From: UBA2767 sp964194535
GTDB lineage: Bacteria > Pseudomonadota > Alphaproteobacteria > Rhizobiales > Methyloligellaceae
Length of the DNA stretch: 37,524 nt
Reading direction: 5' to 3'
NCBI GenBank assembly: GCA_964194535.1
Contig: CAXMMX010000199.1
Location: 1 to 37,524 of the forward strand
The position numbers were made by a program, and so were the translations under genes. Shown in pieces: positions 17,210 through 25,384 of this stretch. The first letter of the stretch is position 1; the number at the start of each line of letters is the position of its first letter. The notes beneath the pieces were generated by a model. It was not told the origin of the DNA. It was given only the letters and a program-made list of their open reading frames with translations, and ran no database searches.

Positions 17210-17971
17210 ATGCGAAAAAACAGCACTCATAGCTCTGCGAAACCCTGCGCACCCGAAGGTGTGCTCGTATATGCGGTTGGCGACATTCATGGCCAATTGC
17301 ATTTGCTGGACGCCCTGTTGGAGAAAATTTCAGAAGATGCCGGGAGGCGAGAGGCGCAAAGGCGCGTGCTGGTGTTCGTTGGCGATTATGTGGACCGGGG
17401 ACCCGACAGCGCCGGTGTGATCGAGCGTCTGATATCGGGGCTGCCGGAGGGGTTTGAAACTCGATGCCTGATGGGCAATCACGAATCCATCCTGCTGAAG
17501 TTTCTTGAACATCCACAGACGTATGAACACTGGCTCATGAACGGGGCCGAGACGACACTTGCTTCTTATGGTGTTGATGCCCCCGGTAGTGGTGCGCCGG
17601 CCGCCGCTGTTGCAAGATGTCGGGACCGGTTTGTCTCGGCCCTACCGCCCGCGCATCGCGATTTTTTGAACAATCTCCTGTTATTCACATCTTGCGGCGA
17701 CTATCTTTTCGTCCATGCGGGCATCCGTCCCGGGGTTCCGATGCAGGACCAGTCGAGACAGGATATGTTATGGATCCGCGATTGCTTTCTAGAGAGCGAT
17801 ACCGATTTAGGCGCGGTTGTCGTGCATGGACACACACCAGGCCCGGAGCCGGTGGTCCGCCCATACCGTATCGGTATTGACACCGGTGCATGGGTGAATG
17901 GACGGCTGACGGCGCTCTGTCTGTCCGGGGAGGCGCGGGCCTTCCTGATGGTCGAAGCCCAGGGGTCCTGA
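17210..17971 (+). CDS. PPP-family metallophosphatase (serine/threonine phosphatase-like)
   Basis: A 253-residue calcineurin-like metallophosphoesterase of the bacterial PrpA/ApaH-like PPP group. The metal-binding motifs are all present: GDIHGQ near residue 25, GDYVDRGPDS near 60, GNHES near 88, HAGIRPG near 170 and HGHTPG near 205. Substrates in the family include phosphoproteins and dinucleoside polyphosphates; which applies here cannot be told. The Shine-Dalgarno sequence is weak. Its stop is only 9 bp from the convergent stop of the coiled-coil gene. Confidence 0.88.
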   Translation: MRKNSTHSSAKPCAPEGVLVYAVGDIHGQLHLLDALLEKISEDAGRREAQRRVLVFVGDYVDRGPDSAGVIERLISGLPEGFETRCLMGNHESILLKFLEHPQTYEHWLMNGAETTLASYGVDAPGSGAPAAAVARCRDRFVSALPPAHRDFLNNLLLFTSCGDYLFVHAGIRPGVPMQDQSRQDMLWIRDCFLESDTDLGAVVVHGHTPGPEPVVRPYRIGIDTGAWVNGRLTALCLSGEARAFLMVEAQGS

Positions 17972-17980
17972 CCCTGGCCC

Positions 17981-18955
17981 TTACGCGTCTTCTTTTTGTT
18001 TTTTGCGCTTCAGTCCGGAGAGCCGTTCCGACAGGCTCTTGCGCTGTTTGGCGGCCGGATTGCGCTGAGCGCGCTTCTTTGCAGCAGGCTTTTTGCTGGT
18101 GGGTGCTTTTTTTTGCTTCGCCTTGCCGGCAGGGGTTTTTTTAGTGGGTTCGGGTTCAAATAAATCCGGATCGGCGTCGAACTTCTTTGGCTTTACAGCC
18201 GGTTTTCCGCTCAACATCAAATCCGCCAGCCGGTGCATCTCGGCGCGCAACTCGGTAGCGTCCGCGGTATCCAGTTCCCTGAGTTGCACCAGATCCTCAC
18301 GCAGGCGCGAAAGCTCCGCGTGAAGTTTGCCGTTTTCCCTTGCCATTGCAGAGCGCTCTTTATCCTCGCTCACTTCCTTGCCCCATAGATTGACACGATC
18401 ACCGGAAACGCTTTCCAAGGCCTCTCGCAATCGGTTGATCTCCTGTTCCTGGCCGCGGATTATTCTTTGCGCAAGCTCGAGGGCGTCGGTCTGATTGTTG
18501 AAGGCATTGGTGCGCTCGGCGAGTTCATAATCGCGGGCAGCGATGACCTTGAGCGAATGCTCCTGTAGGGCTTCAACTTCGGGGATGCGTTTCTGCACGG
18601 TTTGCTCAAGAACGGAACTGGCTTTCGTCCGCTCGGTAAGGGCGTTTTTCAGCGTGGCGATTTCGGTTTCCAGTGTGCCGATTTGTGCCGTGTTCTGGTT
18701 GCGTTCCATGAGGTGCCGGGCGGCCCGTTCCTTTGCCTTCCCGAGCTCCAGTTCAAGACGCCGCATCTCGACTGCATATTCAGCGCGCAGCAAATCCTTG
18801 TCCGCATTGATGTCGGCCACGGAGATGGGCATGGTGGCCTCGATTTTACCGGTGGTAAGTTTTACCGCGCGCCGCCACAGAGCAGGCGCAATCAACAAGG
18901 CTATAAGACCGGCTACGGTGAAGCCGAGCATGATAAGCATTACTGATTCAATCAT
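17981..18955 (-). CDS. Membrane-anchored coiled-coil protein
   Basis: A 324-residue protein. One N-terminal transmembrane helix (residues about 4-26, MLIMLGFTVAGLIALLIAP) is followed by a long heptad-rich coiled coil from about 60 to 250. The basic C-terminal tail is Lys/Ala/Pro-rich (many KK pairs, about residues 265-324), resembling a nucleic-acid- or polyanion-binding tail. The segment after the helix (RRAVKLTTGKIEATMPIS) is typical of a conserved hypothetical family in Hyphomicrobiales-like bacteria. The start at 18955 (MIESVML) places the helix at the N-terminus; the frame is open 17 codons further up. Function unknown. Confidence 0.75.
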   Translation of the reverse strand: MIESVMLIMLGFTVAGLIALLIAPALWRRAVKLTTGKIEATMPISVADINADKDLLRAEYAVEMRRLELELGKAKERAARHLMERNQNTAQIGTLETEIATLKNALTERTKASSVLEQTVQKRIPEVEALQEHSLKVIAARDYELAERTNAFNNQTDALELAQRIIRGQEQEINRLREALESVSGDRVNLWGKEVSEDKERSAMARENGKLHAELSRLREDLVQLRELDTADATELRAEMHRLADLMLSGKPAVKPKKFDADPDLFEPEPTKKTPAGKAKQKKAPTSKKPAAKKRAQRNPAAKQRKSLSERLSGLKRKKQKEDA

Positions 18956-19142
18956 GCGGAACGAGGCCCTTTGCGAATGCGGAGTTGCACGGTGAGAATG
19001 TGCCACCTGTAGCGCTATATGACTAGAGCAGGTTTAATGAATACCGGGTCAATTCTGTTTGTCGCCGGGCGTCCGCCAATCGCAAACCGGAGCCTAGCCA
19101 CCCGCTCCCCCTTGCCCAGCCGCGATATTTCAAAAAAACACC

Positions 19143-19916
19143 CTAGAAAGGGTTCCAGGTCGGCCTGCGGGTGAATTTGAGATAGCCCACATTGGCGCCA
19201 AGCCGCAATCCGATGCCTGAGCGGATCGGCGCCAGGGTAATGTGGTCCCTTTTCTGGTAGGTCATTCCTACCCCGCCGATGAAATAGGCCGAGCCGTCGA
19301 CCCCGCCAAACCTGCCGAACATTTCGTCAGCGGAGCGCAGATTATATACCAGGACCATGGTCTTCGACCCTTCCGCGCCGAAGTCATAGCCGATCGAGGG
19401 TCCTTGCCAGAACACCTTGTGTTTGCCCGCGTCCTTGGTGTGCAGCATGCCTTCGCCGTAGCGCAGCCCGGCAACGAACGCACCGCCTGCCTCTTCGCCC
19501 AGAATGTAACCATTCGGCCGCCCGGACTTGGAGAAGGCATATTCGATGACCCTGGCAAGGCCAGCCGAAACCTGTCCGAAGAAACGGTGTCCCGTATTGA
19601 GGAGTTCATCGGAGGAGAATGTATCTTCTTCTTTTTGCGCCTGAGGTCCGGGCGGCGGAGCGCCCTGATAAGGCTGGCCGGCGCCAGGGGGGGGACCGGC
19701 ACCAGGGGGGGGATATGCACCAGGGGGGGGATATGCGCCTTGCGGCGGGGGCGGCTGGGTTTGCGGATAAGGCTGCTGACCGGATGCTCCTGGTCCAAGC
19801 GGCGTCGGGGCGCCCGTGCCGGTTTGCGCGAAAGAGGAACCTGCAAAGCCGGAAAGGGCCAGCAGAGTGGCGGCAATAAGCAGGCGGAATGTCCGAAGGT
19901 TTGTAAATATGTGCAT
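19143..19916 (-). CDS. eipA: EipA-like envelope protein (DUF1134)
   Basis: A 257-residue exported protein. The signal peptide ends at about residue 26 (FAGSSFAQ). A low-complexity Pro/Gly-rich stretch with PPPGAYPPPGA-type tandem units follows (about residues 45-95). The C-terminal domain matches DUF1134: SGRPNGYILGEEAGGAFV, then GLRYGEGMLHTK, GPSIGYDFGAEGSKTMVLVYN, and a terminal GANVGYLKFTR. In Brucella the DUF1134 protein EipA folds as a small beta-barrel and is needed for envelope integrity under CtrA control. Here two GANTC sites lie upstream (19973-19977 and 19985-19989), but no clear CtrA box is seen. Confidence 0.88.
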   Translation of the reverse strand: MHIFTNLRTFRLLIAATLLALSGFAGSSFAQTGTGAPTPLGPGASGQQPYPQTQPPPPQGAYPPPGAYPPPGAGPPPGAGQPYQGAPPPGPQAQKEEDTFSSDELLNTGHRFFGQVSAGLARVIEYAFSKSGRPNGYILGEEAGGAFVAGLRYGEGMLHTKDAGKHKVFWQGPSIGYDFGAEGSKTMVLVYNLRSADEMFGRFGGVDGSAYFIGGVGMTYQKRDHITLAPIRSGIGLRLGANVGYLKFTRRPTWNPF

Positions 19917-20108
19917 GGGGTGACCTTGTCCGAGGGGTGTGATGTTGCTGGATCTCTCATCCACAAAAAAACGAATCACTCAACGAATCTAGCATCAAAC
20001 TGTGGCAAGGGCCGTACCCGTGCATATGCGGCGCTTGGATTTTATTTACCCCTGATCGGCACAATCGGCGCCGAGAGTATTATTGTAGGACGAGGATACG
20101 CCCGGGCG

Positions 20109-20609
20109 ATGACGAGAACGGATATATTTCGCGATATTTTTGGCGTGTGTCTCGCCGCCATGCTTGCGTGGGCGCTGTGGGCTCATGACAGCGCCTTGCG
20201 CGCCGCGCCGAGCGTATGGCGCGATCAGGCTTCGGGCTTCGCCATCGGCGGATATGATCCGGTGGCCTACCACACGGATTCGAAACCGGCGCTTGTCAGC
20301 AAAGGGGTGGAGCATCGCTGGGGCGGAGCTGTCTGGCAGTTCATGAGTGTCGGCAACCGGGATGCGTTCGCCATGCACCCGGAAATTTATGCGCCGCGCT
20401 TCGCCGGCTATGATCCGGTCGCGCTATCGAAAGGATTGACGGTGCGGGGCCACCCGGCGGTCTGGGCCATGTACAAGACCCGTGTTTATCTGTTTCGCGA
20501 TGTCGCTAGTTTGCGGGCCTGGCGCAGGACGCGTGAAAAAACCACCGCCATGGCGCAGGCGAACTGGCCGCGGCTGGGAAGTAACCTTCCCGGGACATCT
20601 GAGTGGTAG
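20109..20609 (+). CDS. YHS-domain exported protein
   Basis: A 166-residue protein with an N-terminal signal or anchor helix (FGVCLAAMLAWALWA) and a YHS-like domain. The domain shows AIGGYDPVAYHTDSK near residue 47, EHRWGGAVWQFMSVGNRDAF and PEIYAPRFAGYDPVA. YHS domains are associated with metal (copper) binding or handling, although the Cys usual in some members is not present. The ATG at 20109 is chosen because the open frame further upstream runs through the antisense of eipA and lacks protein character. It is convergent with cysQ. Confidence 0.75.
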   Translation: MTRTDIFRDIFGVCLAAMLAWALWAHDSALRAAPSVWRDQASGFAIGGYDPVAYHTDSKPALVSKGVEHRWGGAVWQFMSVGNRDAFAMHPEIYAPRFAGYDPVALSKGLTVRGHPAVWAMYKTRVYLFRDVASLRAWRRTREKTTAMAQANWPRLGSNLPGTSEW

Positions 20610-20630
20610 CTTTGTTGAATTGTAGGCGTC

Positions 20631-21434
20631 CTAGGGCTTGTTTCCCCAGGCGATGAAACCTGGATTGGCGTAGTCCTGGTCCCGTTTGCCGTAAGTGAGC
20701 GGCGCGCCGCTTGTATCGAGAACCGCTCCCCCGGCGGCTTTGAGGACGCCGTGGCCGGCAGCCGTATCCCATTCCATCGTGCGTCCGAAGCGCGGATAGA
20801 CGTCGGCCAGTCCTTCCGCCAGGCAGCAGAATTTGAGCGACGAGCCTGAAGCATGGGTTTGGGTGATGCCGTGCTCGTCCAGGAAAGCTTGTGTCTGCTC
20901 GTCCATATGCGACCGGCTCACCGCGGCGGTGAGGGTTTCAGGATCAAGGGCGCGGGTGGAAATAGACGCCACGTCTAAACCTGAAAAGTCCGGGGCGGGC
21001 TTTGATGCATCAAGGCGGGCTATAACCGCCTTGTCGGGCGCCAGTGTGATGTAGAGCTTTGATTGGGCCGGCGCGTAAACCAGCCCGAAACATGGGGTTC
21101 CATGCTCGATCAGGGCGACGTTGACAGTGAACTCGTCACGCCCGTGGATGAACTCCTTGGTGCCATCGAGCGGATCGACGAGGAAGAAACGCCCATGCGG
21201 GTCGATCTCCTGCAGGGGCGAAGATTCTTCTGAAATCACCGGGATATCAGGGGCGATGTGTTTGAGGCTTTCAACGAGAATCGTATCGGCCTCGCGATCG
21301 GCAATCGTCACCGGAGACTTGTCATCCTTCAGCTCTACATCAGCCTTGCCGAAATGGGACATGATGCGCTGACCGGCCTGGTGCGCGGGGGCCAGGAGCT
21401 CAGATGCAAGGCGCTGAGTGTCGAAATTGCTCAT
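20631..21434 (-). CDS. cysQ: 3'(2'),5'-bisphosphate nucleotidase CysQ
   Basis: A 267-residue inositol-monophosphatase-fold enzyme that hydrolyses 3'-phosphoadenosine 5'-phosphate to AMP, recycling the by-product of sulfate assimilation. Metal-binding motifs are visible: ISEESSP near residue 65, VDPLDGTKEFI near residues 84-94 and MEWDTAAGHGVLKAAGG near 220. The length and the DPLDGTKEFIHGRDEFTVN block are typical of CysQ rather than SuhB. The start is ATG 21432-21434, with only a weak ribosome site. Confidence 0.9.
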   Translation of the reverse strand: MSNFDTQRLASELLAPAHQAGQRIMSHFGKADVELKDDKSPVTIADREADTILVESLKHIAPDIPVISEESSPLQEIDPHGRFFLVDPLDGTKEFIHGRDEFTVNVALIEHGTPCFGLVYAPAQSKLYITLAPDKAVIARLDASKPAPDFSGLDVASISTRALDPETLTAAVSRSHMDEQTQAFLDEHGITQTHASGSSLKFCCLAEGLADVYPRFGRTMEWDTAAGHGVLKAAGGAVLDTSGAPLTYGKRDQDYANPGFIAWGNKP

Positions 21435-21707
21435 TACTAGCTCATCCTGCTTGAGAATGGTGGTGGAGCGCAGGCTTCCGCGGTCAGGTGATTCGCGACC
21501 ATTTGGAGCGACCGGAAGCTGAGCAAATATTCCCTAATGGCCACCCTATTACAGAAAAAAGTAGCAACCACAAGGTGTTACAATTCATCGAACAGGTTTT
21601 CTTGGCACCGTTATAAGCCTCGTGTAACAGAGTATGGGCCGTGCGCCACAAGGGCCTTATCGGTGGCCTGACCCTAACACCCACCAGAAGACGGGGAGTG
21701 AATCATC

Positions 21708-22352
21708 ATGACAGCCGATTCAGAACTTAGCGATCTTGAACTGGCCGCGCTTCTTTCGAGCAAAATTTGCCATGACATTATTTCGCCTGTCGGCGCCATC
21801 GCCAACGGCATTGAGGTTATCGATGAGGAAACCGACCAGGGCATGCGCGAGCATGCGATGGATCTCATCCGCAAAAGCGCAACGCAGGCTTCCGCCAAGC
21901 TTCAGTTCGCCCGGCTTGCGTTCGGGGCGGCGGGTTCCGCCGGCACGGAAATTGACTTGAATGAAGCGCAGAGAGTGGCCCGCGCCATTGCGGAGTCAGA
22001 CAAGCATACATTCGAATGGAACGGCCCGTCCGCGACACTTGCCAAGGATAAAGTCAAGCTGCTGCTGAATATGGTGACGATCGCGCTTGCCGCATTACCG
22101 CGCGGCGGGTCGCTCAAAGTATCCATCACGGTTGAAGGGGACGCATCCGCGTTCGAGATCCGGTGCAATGGCGAAAAAGCCCGTATTCCTGTAATACTGG
22201 AGCAAATGCTGTCCGGCTCGAACGGGCATGCGCTCGACGCTCATTCGATCCAGCCCTATTATGCTCTGCGTCTCGCAAAAGCCGCTGGAATGTCTCTCAA
22301 GGCAACCAGCGACGGCCTGGATGTGGTGTTTGCAGCATCACCTGCGGTGTAA
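21708..22352 (+). CDS. chpT: Histidine phosphotransferase ChpT
   Basis: A 214-residue phosphotransferase that relays phosphate from CckA to CtrA and CpdR in the alphaproteobacterial cell-cycle phosphorelay. The phospho-accepting His22 lies in LSSKICHDIISPVGAIANG, the dimerisation helix typical of ChpT (DUF2328). The C-terminal half is a degenerate HATPase-like domain without ATP-binding G boxes, as expected for ChpT. A GGGGAG site precedes the ATG. Convergent ctrA lies about 460 bp away. This closeness to ctrA is part of the clustered cell-cycle circuit of this window. Confidence 0.92.
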   Translation: MTADSELSDLELAALLSSKICHDIISPVGAIANGIEVIDEETDQGMREHAMDLIRKSATQASAKLQFARLAFGAAGSAGTEIDLNEAQRVARAIAESDKHTFEWNGPSATLAKDKVKLLLNMVTIALAALPRGGSLKVSITVEGDASAFEIRCNGEKARIPVILEQMLSGSNGHALDAHSIQPYYALRLAKAAGMSLKATSDGLDVVFAASPAV

Positions 22353-22500
22353 TTTTCCGGGCATTCAACCAGAGCGTGTACAAAAGCTTTTTCTCGCCTC
22401 AACCAAACGGTAACCCTTTCTGTTCAGACTCCGCCCTTGATTGGATGCCCAGGTATTGGGTCCCGATACCAAGTTTAATGCGGGAAAGGGCAGTACGCCG

Positions 22501-22677
22501 ATGGACGATCTCCTCTCTGAATACCTGACCGAGGCGCCGCCAGAGGTGAAAGCCGCGGCCAAGGAAGGCGGTTCGGTCAAGAACCAGACCATTCGCGTCA
22601 ATGTCGACACGCTGGAGCACCTAACCACGGCAACACCCGGCGCTGGCGCCGCCAAGCTGGCTTTGGGCACTTCATAG
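22501..22677 (+). pseudogene. Miniature CheA-like ORF (internally deleted remnant)
   Basis: A 58-codon ORF downstream of chpT on the same strand. Its first 12 residues, MDDLLSEYLTEA, resemble the start of the CheA P1 Hpt domain. Residues about 26-41, KNQTIRVNVDTLEHL, resemble the beginning of the CheA P3 dimerisation domain. The phospho-His helix bundle, the rest of P3, the ATPase P4 and the CheW-like P5 are all absent. The C-terminal 15 residues are unrelated Ala/Gly-rich sequence. This looks like a cheA-type gene reduced by deletions. A ribosome site (GGGAAAGGG) is retained, so a short peptide may still be made. Confidence 0.55.
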
Positions 22678-22727
22678 CTTCATAGCTTCAAAGCTTCGCA
22701 ATTTATCATCATCCCCAGGCACAAAAT

Positions 22728-22755
22728 AAAAGGGACCCCGCGAGAGGCCCCTTTT
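22728..22755. terminator. Bidirectional terminator between the cheA remnant and ctrA
   Basis: AAAAGGGACC at 22728-22737 pairs with GGCCCCTTTT at about 22746-22755, with one mismatch and an 8-base loop. A-rich and T-rich flanks make it a plausible intrinsic terminator for both the chpT-side transcript and the convergent ctrA transcript. Just upstream, a short CATAGCTT-type tandem repeat occurs at about 22672-22697. Confidence 0.75.
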
Positions 22756-22808
22756 GTGTGTTCGTATCTGGTCAGACGTTATGGGCGGTGTGCCCGCCGA
22801 GCCAGCAC

Positions 22809-23504
22809 TTAAGCAGCCTCGGATTCGTCCTCCGGGTCGCGCAGCACATAGCCGCGGCCCCAAACCGTCTCGATATAATGCATGCCTTCGGTCGCGGCCG
22901 CGAGCTTTTTGCGCAGCTTGCAGATAAAGACATCGATGATTTTCAGCTCCGGCTCGTCCATGCCTCCATAGAGGTGGTTCAGGAACATTTCCTTGGTGAG
23001 CGTCGTGCCCTTGCGCAAGGAAAGAAGCTCTAGCATCTGGTATTCCTTGCCCGTCAGATGAACCCGTGCACCGCCAACCTCAACCGTTTTGGTATCCAGG
23101 TTGACGCGCAGATCGCCGGTTTGAATGACCGACTGGGCGTGTCCCTTCGAGCGGCGGACAATGGCGTGAATACGCGCGACAAGCTCATCCTTGTGGAATG
23201 GCTTGGTCATGTAGTCATCGGCTCCGAAGCCGAGACCGCGCACCTTGTCCTCTATGCCCGCGAGACCGGACAAAATCAGAATTGGCGTCTGGACCTTGGA
23301 AACGCGCAAGGTCTTTAGCACCTCATATCCGCTCATGTCCGGCAGATTTAAATCCAGCAGGATGATGTCATAGTCATACAGCTTACCGAGATCGACACCT
23401 TCTTCGCCAAGATCGGTCGTGTAGACATTAAATCCATCGGATTGCAGCATCAGCTCAATGCTTTGTGCTGTTGCGCTGTCGTCCTCAATAAGAAGAACTC
23501 TCAT
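22809..23504 (-). CDS. ctrA: Cell-cycle master response regulator CtrA
   Basis: A 231-residue OmpR-type response regulator that binds TTAA-N7-TTAAC sites and controls flagellar, division and replication genes in Alphaproteobacteria. The receiver has the acidic pair ED at 7-8, phospho-acceptor Asp51 in ILLDLNLPDMSGYEVL, and the conserved Lys in YMTKPF. The winged helix contains LTGKEYQMLELLSLRKGTTLTKEMFLNHLYGG and ETVWGRGYVL, nearly invariant in CtrA. The tail ends in Ala-Ala (ESEAA), as does Caulobacter CtrA, where the AA end promotes ClpXP degradation. AGAGGA precedes the ATG. The upstream region carries GANTC sites. Confidence 0.98.
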   Translation of the reverse strand: MRVLLIEDDSATAQSIELMLQSDGFNVYTTDLGEEGVDLGKLYDYDIILLDLNLPDMSGYEVLKTLRVSKVQTPILILSGLAGIEDKVRGLGFGADDYMTKPFHKDELVARIHAIVRRSKGHAQSVIQTGDLRVNLDTKTVEVGGARVHLTGKEYQMLELLSLRKGTTLTKEMFLNHLYGGMDEPELKIIDVFICKLRKKLAAATEGMHYIETVWGRGYVLRDPEDESEAA

Positions 23505-23567
23505 ATCAATCCTCTTTCCCCGCGCCCATTCTGGGCAATTTCCCCCACTCGGTCGGCACAGACTGCC

Positions 23568-23619
23568 GAGTCACTAAAATAGTTAACTCGAATCAACAAA
23601 TTAGATTCTAATAGTTAAC
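23568..23619 (-). promoter_or_regulatory. ctrA upstream region with GANTC cluster and near-palindrome
   Basis: Three GANTC motifs (CcrM methylation sites) lie at 23568-23572, 23590-23594 and 23604-23608, within 41 bases and 64-104 bases upstream of the ctrA ATG. The last two form an inverted pair, which is itself flanked by GTTAAC at 23582-23587 and 23614-23619, giving a 38-bp near-palindrome. TTAAC half-sites are what CtrA recognises. In Caulobacter, ctrA P1 is controlled by GANTC methylation and by CtrA itself, so this is the likely control region. The exact promoter is not defined. Confidence 0.65.
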
Positions 23620-23896
23620 AAATCCTAATTGCTGAAGATAAGCGGCTGTTCATATGAAGTGTAATGACGGTGCACGGACGTGCGCCGCAGATGAGAGTGT
23701 ATGCAATGTCGTGTATGTCGTGACCGCACGAGGCTTTAAAAGCATGGAAGCACAGCTCTCTCTTGTCGGGACAAGGGCCCATGTCGGAAGGGTATCGAAT
23801 ACTCAAAACGTAGGTGTAAAAAACAAAACGAATCACTTGAGTGCCCATAGATAACAAATGTTGCCGCTCCACACTAACTCTCTCAATTGGATTTGG
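23620..23896. other. Intergenic region between ctrA and fliI, no gene seen
   Basis: This stretch is AT-richer than its surroundings. A 66-codon plus-strand ORF (23654-23854) has no ribosome site, no recognisable domain and unconvincing composition, so no gene is called. The region probably holds the remaining upstream elements of ctrA. Confidence 0.45.
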
Positions 23897-23912
23897 TTTA
23901 CCGGGTCTTAAT
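23897..23912 (+). promoter_or_regulatory. CtrA-box-like motif upstream of fliI
   Basis: TTTA-N7-TTAAT at 23897-23912 departs from the consensus TTAA-N7-TTAAC at two positions. It lies 84 bp upstream of the fliI start. A flagellar class-II promoter here would fit CtrA control. Confidence 0.4.
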
Positions 23913-23995
23913 GGTCATGGAGGCAAAATCATCTGAGGGGGAAGCCAGAGAAGCCAAAGAATGCTTCGAGGCTCCGCAAAAACCGGAGGTTTTAC

Positions 23996-25384
23996 GTGCA
24001 GTCATTGCTTAGCGAGGTCGCGGCAGTATCAGGAGCTGAAGTGTATGGACGTGTTCGTTCCGTACAAGGCTTGCTGGTTGAGATAGCAGGGCCGGTCGGC
24101 GCCATGAGCGTGGGGTCGCGGTTGCGCATCGCGGGAAGCCTGCGAGGCGATATCATATGCGAGGTCGTGGGCTTTCGCCAGGGGCGCGCATTGGCGCTTC
24201 CTTTCGGGCAGCTTGAGGGCGTGCGCATGGGGGCAAAGGCCATACTGGAACCCGCCGCCCCCGTGGTGCGGCCATCGCCAGCCTGGCTTGGACGCATCGT
24301 TAATGCGCTCGGCGAGCCCATCGATGGCAAGGGACCTCTGATTCCGGGTCCGGAAAGCTATCCTTTACGCGCCTGCCCGCCGCCCGCGCATCAGCGCAAA
24401 CGGGTCGGTGAGCCCATAGATCTGGGGGTGAAAGCCCTCAACTCCTTCATCACCTGCTGCAAGGGCCAGCGCATGGGCATTTTCGCCGGCTCCGGGGTTG
24501 GCAAGTCCGTGCTGCTTTCCATGCTCGCGCGTTACACCCAATGCGATGTCTCGGTGATTGGTCTTATTGGCGAGCGCGGACGCGAAGTTCAGGAATTCAT
24601 CGAGGACAATTTGGGCGTCGAAGGCCTGGCGAAGTCCATCCTCGTCGTGGCCACTTCCGATGAGGCGGCGCTGATGAGACGGCAGGCGGCCCATCTCACA
24701 ATGACTCTTTCAGAATATTTCCGCGATCAGGGCAGCGAAGTGCTGTGCATGATCGACAGCGTGACACGCTTTGCCATGTCGCAGCGTGAGATCGGCCTTG
24801 CCGGCGGGGAACCCCCGACCACAAAGGGGTATACGCCGACCGTTTTCTCCGAATTACCGCGCCTGCTGGAGCGTGCCGGCCCGGGTACGGGCAAGGGATC
24901 GATCACGGGCCTGTTTACGGTGCTGGTGGAGGGCGATGACCATAATGAACCAATCTCCGATGCCGTGCGGTCCATTCTGGACGGCCATATCGTTATGGAG
25001 CGGGGCATCGCGGAGCGCGGGCGCTATCCGGCCATCAATGTGCTGAAATCCGTTTCGCGGACCATGCCGGATTGCCTGGAAGAAGGGCAAAACGAACTGG
25101 TCACGCGGGCACGCCAGCTGATGGCGACCTATTCGGATATGGAAGAGTTAATACGCCTGGGCGCTTACCGGCGGGGGTCGAGCCCTGAAGTGGACGAGGC
25201 AATTGCCTACCAGCCGATGCTGGATGCGTATTTGAGCCAGACCAAGGGGGAACACGTCACAATTGAGGCGGGTTACGAAGAGCTGGCACGGATATTGAGT
25301 AGTGAAACGTTAAATAGTGAAACGTTAAATAGTGAAACACAGTCAGAGTTGCAGTCTGAGTCAAGTGAGGGTTCTGAGTCATGA
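23996..25384 (+). CDS. fliI: Flagellar export ATPase FliI
   Basis: A 462-residue F1-like ATPase that energises the flagellar type III export gate with FliH and FliJ. Walker A GSGVGKS lies near residues 165-171, the Walker B region is LCMIDSVTRFAM, and LAGGEPPTTKGYTP is the family block that follows. The start is GTG 23996, supported by GGAGG seven bases upstream; no in-frame ATG exists nearby. The C-terminus carries an extra low-complexity tail encoded by a 15-bp tandem repeat (25301-25338), giving SETLN units, then Ser/Glu-rich residues. The stop overlaps the fliJ start (ATGA), so the pair is translationally coupled. Confidence 0.96.
   Translation: MQSLLSEVAAVSGAEVYGRVRSVQGLLVEIAGPVGAMSVGSRLRIAGSLRGDIICEVVGFRQGRALALPFGQLEGVRMGAKAILEPAAPVVRPSPAWLGRIVNALGEPIDGKGPLIPGPESYPLRACPPPAHQRKRVGEPIDLGVKALNSFITCCKGQRMGIFAGSGVGKSVLLSMLARYTQCDVSVIGLIGERGREVQEFIEDNLGVEGLAKSILVVATSDEAALMRRQAAHLTMTLSEYFRDQGSEVLCMIDSVTRFAMSQREIGLAGGEPPTTKGYTPTVFSELPRLLERAGPGTGKGSITGLFTVLVEGDDHNEPISDAVRSILDGHIVMERGIAERGRYPAINVLKSVSRTMPDCLEEGQNELVTRARQLMATYSDMEELIRLGAYRRGSSPEVDEAIAYQPMLDAYLSQTKGEHVTIEAGYEELARILSSETLNSETLNSETQSELQSESSEGSES
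25301..25338 (+). repeat. 15-bp in-frame tandem repeat in the fliI 3' end
   Basis: The unit AGTGAAACGTTAAAT occurs at 25301-25315 and 25316-25330 and continues as a partial third copy to 25338. Each copy adds Ser-Glu-Thr-Leu-Asn to the FliI C-terminus without changing frame. The repeat has lower GC than the gene. Copy number could vary by slippage without inactivating the ATPase core. Confidence 0.9.

Noticed and set aside
19242..20108. N-terminal extension of the YHS-protein frame over eipA
   Set aside because: The extension is antisense to eipA and reads as low-complexity Arg/Gly-rich sequence. The signal peptide begins at the ATG at 20109.
23568..23640. Chromosomal replication origin
   Set aside because: TTAAC and GANTC motifs occur, but no DnaA-box cluster and none of the usual origin neighbours are seen. 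ctrA promoter control explains the motifs.
23654..23854. 66-codon ORF between ctrA and fliI
   Set aside because: No ribosome site, no recognisable domain, and composition unlike the neighbouring genes.
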